64,000 nucleotides of DNA from Litchfieldia stipae (GCF_014837155.1 NZ_JACYHA010000010.1:1-64000); one strand, 5' to 3'. Shown: positions 43,463 through 54,051, counted from the first letter of the stretch. Translations and numbers: made by a program. Notes: a model not told the origin generated them from the sequence alone.

Positions 43463-43533
43463 ATACCGGTGGCCAAAATCGAACTAATACTACCGGAAGA
43501 ATACAATAATCAAAACACTGTTCGCCTGTCCCC
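43463..43533 (-). pseudogene. Degenerate tRNA-Leu-like sequence
   Basis: Read on the minus strand it holds a stretch very like the 3' part of tRNA-Leu: variable-arm-like TTCTTCCGGTAGT, the T-loop GTTCGAT, then GGCCACCGGTAT in place of the acceptor end. The T-stem arms no longer pair well and the 5' half is not recognisable, so it is not a working tRNA. The comparison is from memory. It may be a tRNA-derived attachment-site remnant of an element. The 440 bases from 43218 to 43657 hold no protein gene that I can see. Confidence 0.5.
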
Positions 43534-43657
43534 TAAAAACCTATTCTCAAAATTTACGATATCATATTGCTATAAATGCTATCAACTTAGGTTCGTTTCC
43601 AAACAGAAAAATCCATCATTACTTTCTATTCATGTATGAGAGACCTATCAGTAACCC

Positions 43658-44077
43658 CTACCTCCTAACCACCCCAACAACCGCCGGAAACTGAGAAAAC
43701 TCCTTCTTCATCTCCCGAAATGAAATACCACTTTTCCCTCTAGCCATCTCTACTTCAAGTGGATATTCATGACAGTTTATAGGCAGCTGATAAAATGTTC
43801 TACTAAAAAATTGCTTAGCCTCTTCAGCACTATGTGCAAAAATAAAAACGAATTCATGCTTGTTCTTTTTTAATGAATAGATTCTAATCGGGTGAATACC
43901 CAATATGTTCTTTTCAATCATTTCAGCCACTTTGATATGATCGGCTTGGTTCAAATCTAGTTGTGAGATATTGTCCTCTAGTGAGATTTTTCGTTCTGAT
44001 AATAAGTGGTTGATGTAATGGGCTAATGTGGATTCTTCATAAAGTAAACAATCATGGTAGAGCTCTTTTACCAACAT
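43658..44077 (-). CDS. Hypothetical protein, phage-module neighbour
   Basis: 139 residues with no recognised motif. It begins MLVKELYHDCLLYEE and contains an alpha/beta core (IRIYSLKKNKHEFVFIFAHSAEEAKQFF), which suggests a small cytoplasmic protein. AGAGGTGAT precedes the ATG. Position next to replication genes of phage type suggests an origin in the same element. Confidence 0.45.
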   Translation of the reverse strand: MLVKELYHDCLLYEESTLAHYINHLLSERKISLEDNISQLDLNQADHIKVAEMIEKNILGIHPIRIYSLKKNKHEFVFIFAHSAEEAKQFFSRTFYQLPINCHEYPLEVEMARGKSGISFREMKKEFSQFPAVVGVVRR

Positions 44078-44180
44078 GGGATCACCTCTGAATGTATTGT
44101 TGCTAACCGAAGATTATTTCGCAGGTCCTGTTCGTTTCCGATACAGTATATATATGTGGATCTAAGTATGAATTACTCAC

Positions 44181-45415
44181 TTATTCCTCGATTCTTCCTG
44201 TATATTCATTGTATTTCACCGTGATGGTGCCTACAGGGCCATTACGATTTTTCGAGACAATGATTTCAAGTGATGGATCGTCTACTTCCTTGTCATAGTA
44301 CTTTTCACGGTATAAGAACAGGATCACATCGGCATCCTGCTCAACACTTCCTGATTCGCGAATGTCAGACATCATTGGGCGTTTGTTTGATCTTGATTCG
44401 ACTGATCGATTAAGCTGGGCTAAACAAATGATGGGGAGTTGAAGTCTTTTGCAAATGTTTTGAGGTTTCTTGAGATTTCGGTTACTTGTAAATGAGCATT
44501 TCCACCGTAAAATTGGCTAGATTGGATGAGTGAGAGATAGTCGATAAATATGATTGGCTTCTTGGTTGGGAATTGGTTAATTACTTTCCTGGTTTTGGCT
44601 CTCATTTCTCCGACCTTTTGGGCAGCACTATCGAATAACTGGACATTGGTTTCATCGAGTTGTGCAATGACATGTGGCCATTGATCCTTTTGGCTTGGGC
44701 TGAGCAGCTTCTTGGGGTCCCGCATTTTTGCACGATTGAAGCCGCCTGTGGAAGCAATGAGTCGAGTGGTGAGGAGTTTGACAGGCATTTCTAAGGAGAA
44801 GACAATTGGGACATAATCTGCCCATCCCGCTGTTTTAGCGAGATGGAGCATCACATCTGTTTTTCCCATGGAAGGTCTGGCAGCAAGGATGGTTACTTCT
44901 CCATCCTGAAATCCACCGGTCATTTCATCCAGTTTTGTGATGCCGGATGGGGCGGTTTTGACAGTTACTTGGTCCTCCCATGGTGCCTCATACATGTCTG
45001 CTAAGGCAAGCTGAATTGAGGTGTGGTCGTTGATCTTGATTTGGTTGATTTTATCTAATTCAGCGATGACTTTGGCAATCTCCCAATGATGGATGGCTGC
45101 TTTTTTGAGGATATTTCCCTTTTCCCGCTCCTTCCACAAGTCAATAATCGCCTCTTCAATTTCTTCAAACTTCTCAATATCGGCGTACGACAACAGCTCA
45201 GACAAGTACGATACCCCACAGAAGGCTTCCAGTTCTGGTAAGGTTGAGAGAGTAATTAAATCAATGTTCTTCCCCGCATGATTGAGCCCCACCATTCTAC
45301 GCATCAATTCTTTGTGACTAGTACTCTCTAATTGTTCTGGATTGATAACGGTATCTTGAATCAAATACCCAGCTTTCATCAAGCTTCCTAACAACGACTT
45401 TTCGGCAATACTCAC
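44181..45415 (-). pseudogene. DnaB-type replicative helicase, frameshifted
   Basis: About 410 residues over two frames. The N-terminal DnaB domain, Walker A in AARPSMGKTD (near 188), Walker B in KKPIIFIDYLSL (near 295) and, after the shift, CLAQLNRSVESR and SGSVEQDADVILFLYREKYYD (motif H4) are all present. The break is near 44425 where one base is missing after TFAKD. Phage and ICE-type helicases (DnaC/DnaB) have this length. The GTG start overlaps the stop of the upstream DnaD-like gene. Confidence 0.85.
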
Positions 45416-46327
45416 CAGTCCTCACCTGCCGTTAGCTTCAATTCGAATTCTGTAGGTACATCTCGCCCCTTGATAGATTGATATTGCTCGTCACCGGATT
45501 CTTTTTTATTGTTAGAGAGGTCAATTTCTTCAACGGTCAACAAGGATTCATTTTCCCAGTTCTTAAGGATACCTACAACATAGTTCAATTTTCGTTTGTT
45601 ATTCGTACAAGCAATTTGCAGCGCCTTCATAATTACATCTTTTGGATTTAGGAATTTAGTGTCATCTAACCACGACAACAATTGTTCTTTGCCATTGACG
45701 TTTGAGTAGCCAAATCCATTTTGATCCCAGAACTCGATGATTTCACTGACCGTTTCTTTTTGTTGTTGTTTTTTATTTTCTTTTTGTTTTTCTTTTTCTT
45801 TTTGCCCACTTATCGTGTCACGAGTCGTTAACGTATCGTTATTGGCTTCATCTATGTATGGTGGGGAATCGTCTAGAATAAACATCCTCGAAATCCTCTG
45901 GTTCAATTTTAAAGAAAGAAGTGAATAAGGCTTGAATATCTCCCTTCACAATGTGAGCTGTGACATATTCGATGAGTGATGTATCCTCGACCTCCTTCAA
46001 TTCAGAAAATATACAATCCATGACTGGTTTGCCACCTTTATGCAGGTTATAATTTCCCCAGTTCTTGATCGCAATTTCTCTTGTTTCAGGGTTGTAGCGA
46101 ATCATTTGATGATGACGAATCATTCGGTCCATCAACGCATGAATCGTTTCAATTGAATAACCAGTATCGAAGGCCATTTGTTTTTTTGTGATTTTATAGA
46201 TTCCTATTTGAGTAGTATGGGGATTTGTAAGGAGATAGAGAAAGAAGTACTTATCCTCAGGGGTCATTTCCTCCGACACAATCGGATTCTTCCAGAAATC
46301 AGTGCGAACCATTCTGTATTTTGCCAT
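45412..46327 (-). pseudogene. DnaD-domain replication protein, frameshifted
   Basis: Two frames join near 45880. The N-terminal part (MAKYRMVRTDFWKNPIVSEE and onward) is the winged-helix replication-initiation domain, and the C-terminal part holds a DnaB_2/DnaD-like domain (FGYSNVNGKEQLLSWLDD, then NYVVGILKNWENESLL). About 300 residues if fused. The linker is very rich in K, E and Q. It and the helicase form a phage replication module (initiator plus helicase). The start ATG (46327) follows AAAGGA. Single-base shift, real or a read error. Confidence 0.8.
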
Positions 46328-46452
46328 AACTAACACGATCCTTTCGTTTCCTTATAATTGGATTTCATTTTAGTTATAGGGGTGGGAGAGGAAAAAGGGG
46401 CATCGTTTTAATTAAAAATTGTTAACGGTTTGGAATTATACTTTATAAAAAG

Positions 46453-46500
46453 TTAAAAGGATTGCGTGATCAGTCCTATAACTGAACTCACAATCCTTTT
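46453..46500. terminator. Bidirectional rho-independent terminator
   Basis: AAAAGGATTGcGTGAtCAG pairs with TGAactCACaATCCTTTT around CTATAA, with A and T runs on both sides. It lies between the DnaD-like gene and the small membrane gene. Confidence 0.75.
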
Positions 46501-46614
46501 CATATCGCAAAAAGCAGATTTAGTAAACATATTATAATTTACATAAAAAAACTGAGCATTTTTTATTAATATCTAGTTCAAAAAGAGCCCGATCATATTA
46601 ATTATAACCAATCG

Positions 46615-46845
46615 TTATCCAAAGTGAGTATGAAACGACCATACAATAAGCATGATACTCACGATTCCCCAAGCTACGACACTAACAATCCACCAAATTA
46701 TGGAGTTAGCTTTTGTTGAACTTTCCTCGCTTTCCATACTTCCTTTTATAAAAGCAAGCTTACTTTCCATATTTTTTTTCATAGAAACAAGAACAGCAAA
46801 TCCAATGATGAGGAAACCAATCGTTAACCACATTAATGCGTTCAC
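46615..46845 (-). CDS. Hypothetical small two-helix membrane protein
   Basis: 76 residues with helices at about 1-20 and 50-70 and a short charged loop between them (KKNMESKLAFIKGSMESEESS). The start is a GTG (46845) after GAGGAGG. No family recognised. The 289 bases upstream (46846-47134) show no gene. Confidence 0.5.
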   Translation of the reverse strand: MNALMWLTIGFLIIGFAVLVSMKKNMESKLAFIKGSMESEESSTKANSIIWWIVSVVAWGIVSIMLIVWSFHTHFG

Positions 46846-47134
46846 TTTTAATACCTCCTCTTTTTCGTGAATATATGTAACTTCTATTTATTTTTGTAGG
46901 AGTAACCACCATTTGATTATCTACTTTATTTGATTCATCAAAGTATAGTTCATTTTAAGTAGCATTAATTCTAAACAATAATTAATCCTAAAATATCGAC
47001 ACTGATATGAGCAAAATGATTGTTGAAAACTGCCTGTATCAAACGAATATGACCTATGATAAACTTGTATTTTATTTTTTGAAAAATCAATAAATTACGC
47101 TAAAGATATTACAGTAAGAAATGGGGTTAGTCAA

Positions 47135-47566
47135 TTGGGACAAGGAACACAAAATAGTTACTCTCCACCAAAACATATAGTCTCAGCAGCAACTATTGTT
47201 ATTAATGAACAAAACGAAATTCTTTTAATCAAGGGACCTAGGCGAGGTTGGGAAATGCCTGGGGGACAAGTGGAAGAAGGCGAGTCTATAAAAGATGCTG
47301 CAATAAGAGAAACAAAAGAGGAATCAGGGATTGATATTGAGGTTGTAAAATTTTGTGGGATATTCCAAAATGTGGAGTCATCGATATGTAATACGCTGTT
47401 CTTAGCTAAGCCAGTTGGTGGCAAATTAATGACTTCACCTGAAAGTTTGGAAGTAGGGTTTTATCCTCTTGAACAAGCATTGGAGATGGTTACTTGGAAG
47501 AATTTTAGAGAAAGAATTGAATCCTGCTTGAATGAAGACACACAGCCATTTTTTATTGAATTTTAA
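47135..47566 (+). CDS. NUDIX hydrolase
   Basis: 143 residues with the Nudix box complete: GGQVEEGESIKDAAIRETKEE, then SGIDIEV, giving the G-x5-E-x7-RE-x2-EE-x-G pattern. It hydrolyses a nucleoside diphosphate linked to some moiety (X); substrate not predictable. The start is a TTG (47135) with GGGG 9 bases upstream. It is the only plus-strand gene before the CRISPR array and reads towards it. Confidence 0.88.
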   Translation: MGQGTQNSYSPPKHIVSAATIVINEQNEILLIKGPRRGWEMPGGQVEEGESIKDAAIRETKEESGIDIEVVKFCGIFQNVESSICNTLFLAKPVGGKLMTSPESLEVGFYPLEQALEMVTWKNFRERIESCLNEDTQPFFIEF

Positions 47567-47702
47567 TTATTTTGTGGTCCTCTCAAAAGGGACAAAAACA
47601 ATATCGACATCTTAGTTTGATCTACTGTCCATGAAATCGTTAATCGTTAATTCAAAATGACACACAGAATATAACCAATGGTTGACTCTGTTAGATATAA
47701 GT

Positions 47703-47966
47703 TTATTTTTTCGTATTGTATGTAATTAATCTTACTTGGTTTTTATAAGAATCAACTACATACACTTCTTCTTCGATTAAATTATATAATTCATCTGGAC
47801 TTATCTCACCGATTGAACCAACTAAGAATATTGTGACTTTCTTGTCAATGGTATATAGATAAGCAGCGACGCAATCATGTGTACTATTAACTATAATAGG
47901 GTTGATATCTGGCATCAGAATGATTTGATTAGATACCTTCACAATTGTAATTTTTGACATTTCCAT
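47703..47966 (-). CDS. Small hypothetical protein starting inside the terminal CRISPR repeat
   Basis: 87 residues from an ATG at 47966 (MEMSKITIVKVSNQIILMPD) with beta-rich N-terminal half and an acidic C-terminal part (IGEISPDELYNLIEEEVYVV). The ATG lies within the degenerate terminal repeat (47956-47991), so array decay and this gene share bases. There is no convincing ribosome site; a second ATG two codons later has GGAA three bases before it. The frame is open upstream into the array (its repeats have few stops), so expression as part of the array transcript is conceivable. Low confidence. Confidence 0.35.
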   Translation of the reverse strand: MEMSKITIVKVSNQIILMPDINPIIVNSTHDCVAAYLYTIDKKVTIFLVGSIGEISPDELYNLIEEEVYVVDSYKNQVRLITYNTKK

Positions 47967-50900
47967 ACTTGAATTACGAGAGTACCGAAACCCAGAAGTG
48001 AAATACGTTCCGCTCGGGAGAGTTTCTCTATACCGAAAATTGTGAGAGTACCGAAACCTAACATAAGGCAACCTCCAGCAATTCTGGTTTCTCTATACCG
48101 AAAATTGTGAGAGTACCGAAACACTGGCTGGCTGACCTAATTTCATCAATTGTTTCTCTATACCGAAAATTGTGAGAGTACCGAAACACTAATACTCTAT
48201 CAATTAAGAACGGTTTGTTTCTCTATACCGAAAATTGTGAGAGTACCGAAACGGTCCACGGTCATACTCAGATTAAATATTTGTTTCTCTATACCGAAAA
48301 TTGTGAGAGTACCGAAACAATACTATTTACTAAAGCGTAAGAATCGTAGTTTCTCTATACCGAAAATTGTGAGAGTACCGAAACGATTGGACTTCGGAGA
48401 TCATGGAGGTCAAAGTTTCTCTATACCGAAAACTGTGAGAGTACCGAAACAACTGGCACGAATAACCTAACTGGTAATGGTTTCTCTATACCGAAAATTG
48501 TGAGAGTACCGAAACAACGACTTTTTTGTTTCTGAGTACCAGGAAGTTTCTCTATACCGAAAATTGTGAGAGTACCGAAACAATATCTCCATAATTTCTT
48601 CAGATATTTTAGTTTCTCTATACCGAAAATTGTGAGAGTACCGAAACATTCTGGTGAGGACTTTATAAAAGCGAGAAGTTTCTCTATACCGAAAATTGTG
48701 AGAGTACCGAAACACACCGGGTGGAGGGTTATTCATCAAACGTGTTTCTCTATACCGAAAATTGTGAGAGTACCGAAACATACAAAAATTCACCTACAGA
48801 AAGGAGTATGTTTCTCTATACCGAAAATTGTGAGAGTACCGAAACCTGCATTCGTTTTAATTTTTATCTGTGAAAGTTTCTCTATACCGAAAATTGTGAG
48901 AGTACCGAAACCAAAGCGATCTACAAGATCTAATTGCAACAGTTTCTCTATACCGAAAATTGTGAGAGTACCGAAACACATAAAAAAAACTCACAATGCC
49001 CCTTGTGGTTTCTCTATACCGAAAATTGTGAGAGTACCGAAACTAATTGGATAGAATTCTGTTTTCATAGGATGTTTCTCTATACCGAAAATTGTGAGAG
49101 TACCGAAACGTACGATTAAGGATGTGAAAGCATGACAATGTTTCTCTATACCGAAAATTGTGAGAGTACCGAAACATATCTCTATGGGTTCAATTGAGAA
49201 GTATGGTTTCTCTATACCGAAAATTGTGAGAGTACCGAAACGAGGGACAGTACCAGCATTGTAAACATTAGTTTCTCTATACCGAAAATTGTGAGAGTAC
49301 CGAAACCAAGCGGTTTTAGAACAAAATAGAATCTTGTTTCTCTATACCGAAAATTGTGAGAGTACCGAAACCAAACCGTGGCGCAGACGTAATGACCACA
49401 GTTTCTCTATACCGAAAATTGTGAGAGTACCGAAACAACAGAATGAAAAAGCTTGACCATGCAACTGTTTCTCTATACCGAAAATTGTGAGAGTACCGAA
49501 ACATCCATTTCCGATATCTCATGTAGAGCAATGTTTCTCTATACCGAAAATTGTGAGAGTACCGAAACATTTACTGTTAGTTGAACAATACGAGCTTGGT
49601 TTCTCTATACCGAAAATTGTGAGAGTACCGAAACCTGGGTTGATGTACTCTTTTCGTGTAATGAGTTTCTCTATACCGAAAATTGTGAGAGTACCGAAAC
49701 TATGTTTGGACAAGACATTTTAACTCTTGGGTTTCTCTATACCGAAAATTGTGAGAGTACCGAAACATTCTAGTAAAGCTAATTTTAGACCGAACGTTTC
49801 TCTATACCGAAAATTGTGAGAGTACCGAAACAACCACTCATGAACATCCTTACTTACACGAGTTTCTCTATACCGAAAATTGTGAGAGTACCGAAACCGA
49901 CAAAAGTGAAATTAAATGATGTGAAGTGTTTCTCTATACCGAAAATTGTGAGAGTACCGAAACTCTTGCATCACATGGGCTACTCCATCAACTGTTTCTC
50001 TATACCGAAAATTGTGAGAGTACCGAAACTCTGTTCTTCATGTCTAGTGGCTTTTATCGTTTCTCTATACCGAAAATTGTGAGAGTACCGAAACGATTAC
50101 CAATTAAAGAAACTACAGTTGGTGGTTTCTCTATACCGAAAATTGTGAGAGTACCGAAACCTATTCAACTAAAAGACACAGAAATTGATTGTTTCTCTAT
50201 ACCGAAAATTGTGAGAGTACCGAAACCACATGCAGACGGATTCTTGGTTTACGATGGTTTCTCTATACCGAAAATTGTGAGAGTACCGAAACCGATTTAA
50301 CAAGAACGACTTATCATTGATTGTTTCTCTATACCGAAAATTGTGAGAGTACCGAAACGGTTAACAAGGGAGTTAACGCATGAAATTGTTTCTCTATACC
50401 GAAAATTGTGAGAGTACCGAAACTTCTTGTATGATTGGTATTCAACAATAGTAGTTTCTCTATACCGAAAATTGTGAGAGTACCGAAACATGTCCATGTG
50501 AATGAACCGACTTTCAATGGTTTCTCTATACCGAAAATTGTGAGAGTACCGAAACAAATCGGCGTTTGTTGCGTGGATCCATTATGTTTCTCTATACCGA
50601 AAATTGTGAGAGTACCGAAACTAATGACACCTTAATCATTTTGAGCTGCTTGTTTCTCTATACCGAAAATTGTGAGAGTACCGAAACTAACAGCAGCAAG
50701 GCATTTATCTCGTCTTTGTTTCTCTATACCGAAAATTGTGAGAGTACCGAAACAGGTCACATTACGCTCCGATATTGTTCAAGGTTTCTCTATACCGAAA
50801 ATTGTGAGAGTACCGAAACAGGCGGAGCCTTAAGGTCTGTATTCTTTATGTTTCTCTATACCGAAAATTGTGAGAGTACCGAAACTAATATCATAAAAAC

Positions 50901-53061
50901 ACAACACTCTAGTAGTTTCTCTATACCGAAAATTGTGAGAGTACCGAAACAAGTCTCCCACGTGCTACTCATTACAGATTGTTTCTCTATACCGAAAATT
51001 GTGAGAGTACCGAAACTGGCTCTTATGGCTCTGCAACACTCTAATCGTTTCTCTATACCGAAAATTGTGAGAGTACCGAAACTGTCGCTATCTCTGTATT
51101 TTACTTCTGGATGTTTCTCTATACCGAAAATTGTGAGAGTACCGAAACCTGAAAAAGATGAATTGTTGGATATGATTAGTTTCTCTATACCGAAAATTGT
51201 GAGAGTACCGAAACACTGATGAACATATAAAATTGTTAAAAGATGTTTCTCTATACCGAAAATTGTGAGAGTACCGAAACGTATAAAATAACAACAAATT
51301 AGATGTTTGTGTTTCTCTATACCGAAAATTGTGAGAGTACCGAAACTGTGTTCGTTTCTATATACCTATGATACCAGTTTCTCTATACCGAAAATTGTGA
51401 GAGTACCGAAACATGGATATGAATAATAGATACATTGAAATAGTTTCTCTATACCGAAAATTGTGAGAGTACCGAAACGTTCTTCGATATCTAATTGCTG
51501 AATGATTTGTTTCTCTATACCGAAAATTGTGAGAGTACCGAAACAAATGTTGTTGGTGGTGGAGATGGAATTGGTTTCTCTATACCGAAAATTGTGAGAG
51601 TACCGAAACAATAAGAAGTAGATTTCGCCATTTTCTAGGGTTTCTCTATACCGAAAATTGTGAGAGTACCGAAACCGACATAGGAGCAAACCCTTTACCC
51701 CTTATAGTTTCTCTATACCGAAAATTGTGAGAGTACCGAAACCCATCGAGCTATCGTGCTTTTATCTTTTTGGTTTCTCTATACCGAAAATTGTGAGAGT
51801 ACCGAAACCACCATTCACTTTCCTGTTAAGGGTAAGTTGTTTCTCTATACCGAAAATTGTGAGAGTACCGAAACATGTCCTTGAGACCTCACTGGAGGGT
51901 CATGGTTTCTCTATACCGAAAATTGTGAGAGTACCGAAACTTGTGGAATCAGAAACCGTTGATACAATCAGTTTCTCTATACCGAAAATTGTGAGAGTAC
52001 CGAAACATACCATAGTGCCAGGCTTAAAAGTAGAATGTTTCTCTATACCGAAAATTGTGAGAGTACCGAAACTTCAGCTAATGACAGGATACGTCTTGAA
52101 GTGTTTCTCTATACCGAAAATTGTGAGAGTACCGAAACTAAAGAAGTAGTAAAGATAATATATAAAGAGTTTCTCTATACCGAAAATTGTGAGAGTACCG
52201 AAACTCTACAATCCCTTTGATTCTCGCATTTCCAGTTTCTCTATACCGAAAATTGTGAGAGTACCGAAACCTTTAATTAACTTGATTTTAATTAAACATT
52301 GTTTCTCTATACCGAAAATTGTGAGAGTACCGAAACTGTAATCCGTTAGTAAACATGAAATCATAAGTTTCTCTATACCGAAAATTGTGAGAGTACCGAA
52401 ACCTCTAATCGTCTACGTTCTGATATTTTAGCGTTTCTCTATACCGAAAATTGTGAGAGTACCGAAACTATAGTCTGGAGGTTGAATAATGGTAAAAGGT
52501 TTCTCTATACCGAAAATTGTGAGAGTACCGAAACTACTCTTTAGCTTCATTCATTTTATCTCTTGTTTCTCTATACCGAAAATTGTGAGAGTACCGAAAC
52601 CTTATATTCTTCATATTCTTTTCTTTTTCTGTTTCTCTATACCGAAAATTGTGAGAGTACCGAAACAATCGTACGTTTGTAGAGTTGAGATGAATAGTTT
52701 CTCTATACCGAAAATTGTGAGAGTACCGAAACAAATACTAAAGACGCTTACGGATTAACCGGTTTCTCTATACCGAAAATTGTGAGAGTACCGAAACAAT
52801 CTAATATCATTGTTAGATAGGTTACAGGTTTCTCTATACCGAAAATTGTGAGAGTACCGAAACATTTGAGGACTTTTCCATATCTTTATTTGCGTTTCTC
52901 TATACCGAAAATTGTGAGAGTACCGAAACCTGTACTATCTGGGTTGTCTATGTGTAAAAGTTTCTCTATACCGAAAATTGTGAGAGTACCGAAACCTTCC
53001 AGTTTATCGCTTAGAAGGCTGGAAAGTTTCTCTATACCGAAAATTGTGAGAGTACCGAAAC
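47956..53061 (-). CRISPR. Type II-A CRISPR array, 78 repeats (77 intact plus one degenerate)
   Basis: 36-bp repeats with mostly 30-bp spacers (period 66, some 65, one 67). By counting starts from 48022 to 53026 I find 77 intact repeats and 76 spacers; a 78th, degenerate repeat (47956-47991) and a 30-bp spacer precede them. In crRNA orientation (minus strand) the repeat starts GTTTCGGTACTCTCACAA and ends TTTTCGGTATAGAGAAAC. It contains TTTCGGTA twice (a direct repeat). The copy at 48415 has one T-to-C change; the others look identical by eye. Loss of the 3' part in the terminal repeat marks 48 kb as the old end and the csn2 side as the leader. Confidence 0.97.
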
Positions 53062-53099
53062 CTCATCATTATTATATCATAAACCCTCTATTGTTTAAA
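53062..53099 (-). promoter_or_regulatory. Short leader and array promoter
   Basis: Only 33 bases separate the csn2 stop from the first repeat. On the minus strand they hold a perfect TATAAT (53071-53076) with TTTAAA 17 bases before it, inside the end of csn2, and the leader ends in GATGAG at the repeat, comparable to the leader-anchoring end (xxxGAG) of other type II-A leaders. A transcript would start within a few bases of the first repeat. Confidence 0.65.
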
Positions 53100-54051
53100 A
53101 ATATGATTTAATATATGCTTTTATATTATCAGGCAAACCCGTCAAATCAAGGTTTAGATTAATTTCCAGATGCTTTGTTAAGACAAAAAGTATAGTCTTT
53201 AATTGCTGATTTATGTCTGTGGAAAACTTTAGATTCTCATCTTTCATTGAAAGGTTATCCACATACTGTAATAAAATATTTAATGCCTGATTATATAATT
53301 CATCATCACAGTAGAAAGGTAATTCTTGCATAACCTTTCTTTTTATTTTTAAAATGCTGGCTGCATTTAGAATCTTACCACCAAATACATAATTACAATT
53401 ATCTGTTAAAGAGCTATTAGTGATAATAATAAAATTCACACCTTTTTTTACGAGCTGTTCAATAGATATCCTTAACTCAGAAATCTCTTCTTGATCGGCA
53501 TATAATTCTGGATATTCTAATATAACTAATGTTTTTTTCTCAATCATTTTGTTCGCAAGTAATGATAACAATAGCTTTTTAAACTGGATGGGCTTCAACA
53601 AATTATTTAATGACTGTAATGAAATAAATGATTTGAAATGATCCAATTCAAAGTCAACTAATCTTATTCCTAATTCATACTTTGTTAAGTTCGACTGAAA
53701 AAAATCTATTTCTTCACTTAAACTTTGCCAAGCATCTATAAACTCATGATAAATTGGAGACATCGCTATTTCACTTACAATATCATCTACTAATATCTTC
53801 AAAGGGGATTTAGAAGTTATTTTGTCTAATTGAACATGTGCATCAAATGGAATAAAGAGACACTCCCAATCTTTTTGATAGAGTAATTGTGTATCTTCAA
53901 AAATAGAGATTTTAGATTTTTTATTATTAAAATAATCATCAATATCCCGTGCTAATTTATACCAACAACTATTTGATCCTTTTAAAATTGTAACTTTGCC
54001 CACCTGAATCTCGTTTTCATTACGATCTTCTGTTATATTCCATATTTTCAT
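53095..54051 (-). CDS. csn2: Csn2, long form (type II-A adaptation protein)
   Basis: 318 residues, the long Csn2 class (about 320-350 residues) of S. thermophilus CRISPR1-type loci. It starts MKIWNITEDRNENEIQVGKV with KVTILKGSNSCWYKL as the degenerate P-loop-like part, and later KKTLVILEYPELYADQEEISEL. The fold is a ring-forming dsDNA-binding protein that helps spacer capture and has no known catalysis. It overlaps cas2 by four bases. The stop is 33 bases from the first repeat. Assignment rests on position, length and pattern; sequence similarity in this family is low. Confidence 0.85.
   Translation of the reverse strand: MKIWNITEDRNENEIQVGKVTILKGSNSCWYKLARDIDDYFNNKKSKISIFEDTQLLYQKDWECLFIPFDAHVQLDKITSKSPLKILVDDIVSEIAMSPIYHEFIDAWQSLSEEIDFFQSNLTKYELGIRLVDFELDHFKSFISLQSLNNLLKPIQFKKLLLSLLANKMIEKKTLVILEYPELYADQEEISELRISIEQLVKKGVNFIIITNSSLTDNCNYVFGGKILNAASILKIKRKVMQELPFYCDDELYNQALNILLQYVDNLSMKDENLKFSTDINQQLKTILFVLTKHLEINLNLDLTGLPDNIKAYIKSYF

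Noticed and set aside
48150-53111. Many open frames of 60-217 codons on both strands with repeating peptides such as FSIPKIVRVPK, FLYTENCESTET, FRYSHNFRYRET and FGTLTIFGIEK
   Set aside because: They are translations of the CRISPR repeat and spacers, in every frame where the 36-bp repeat has no stop codon.
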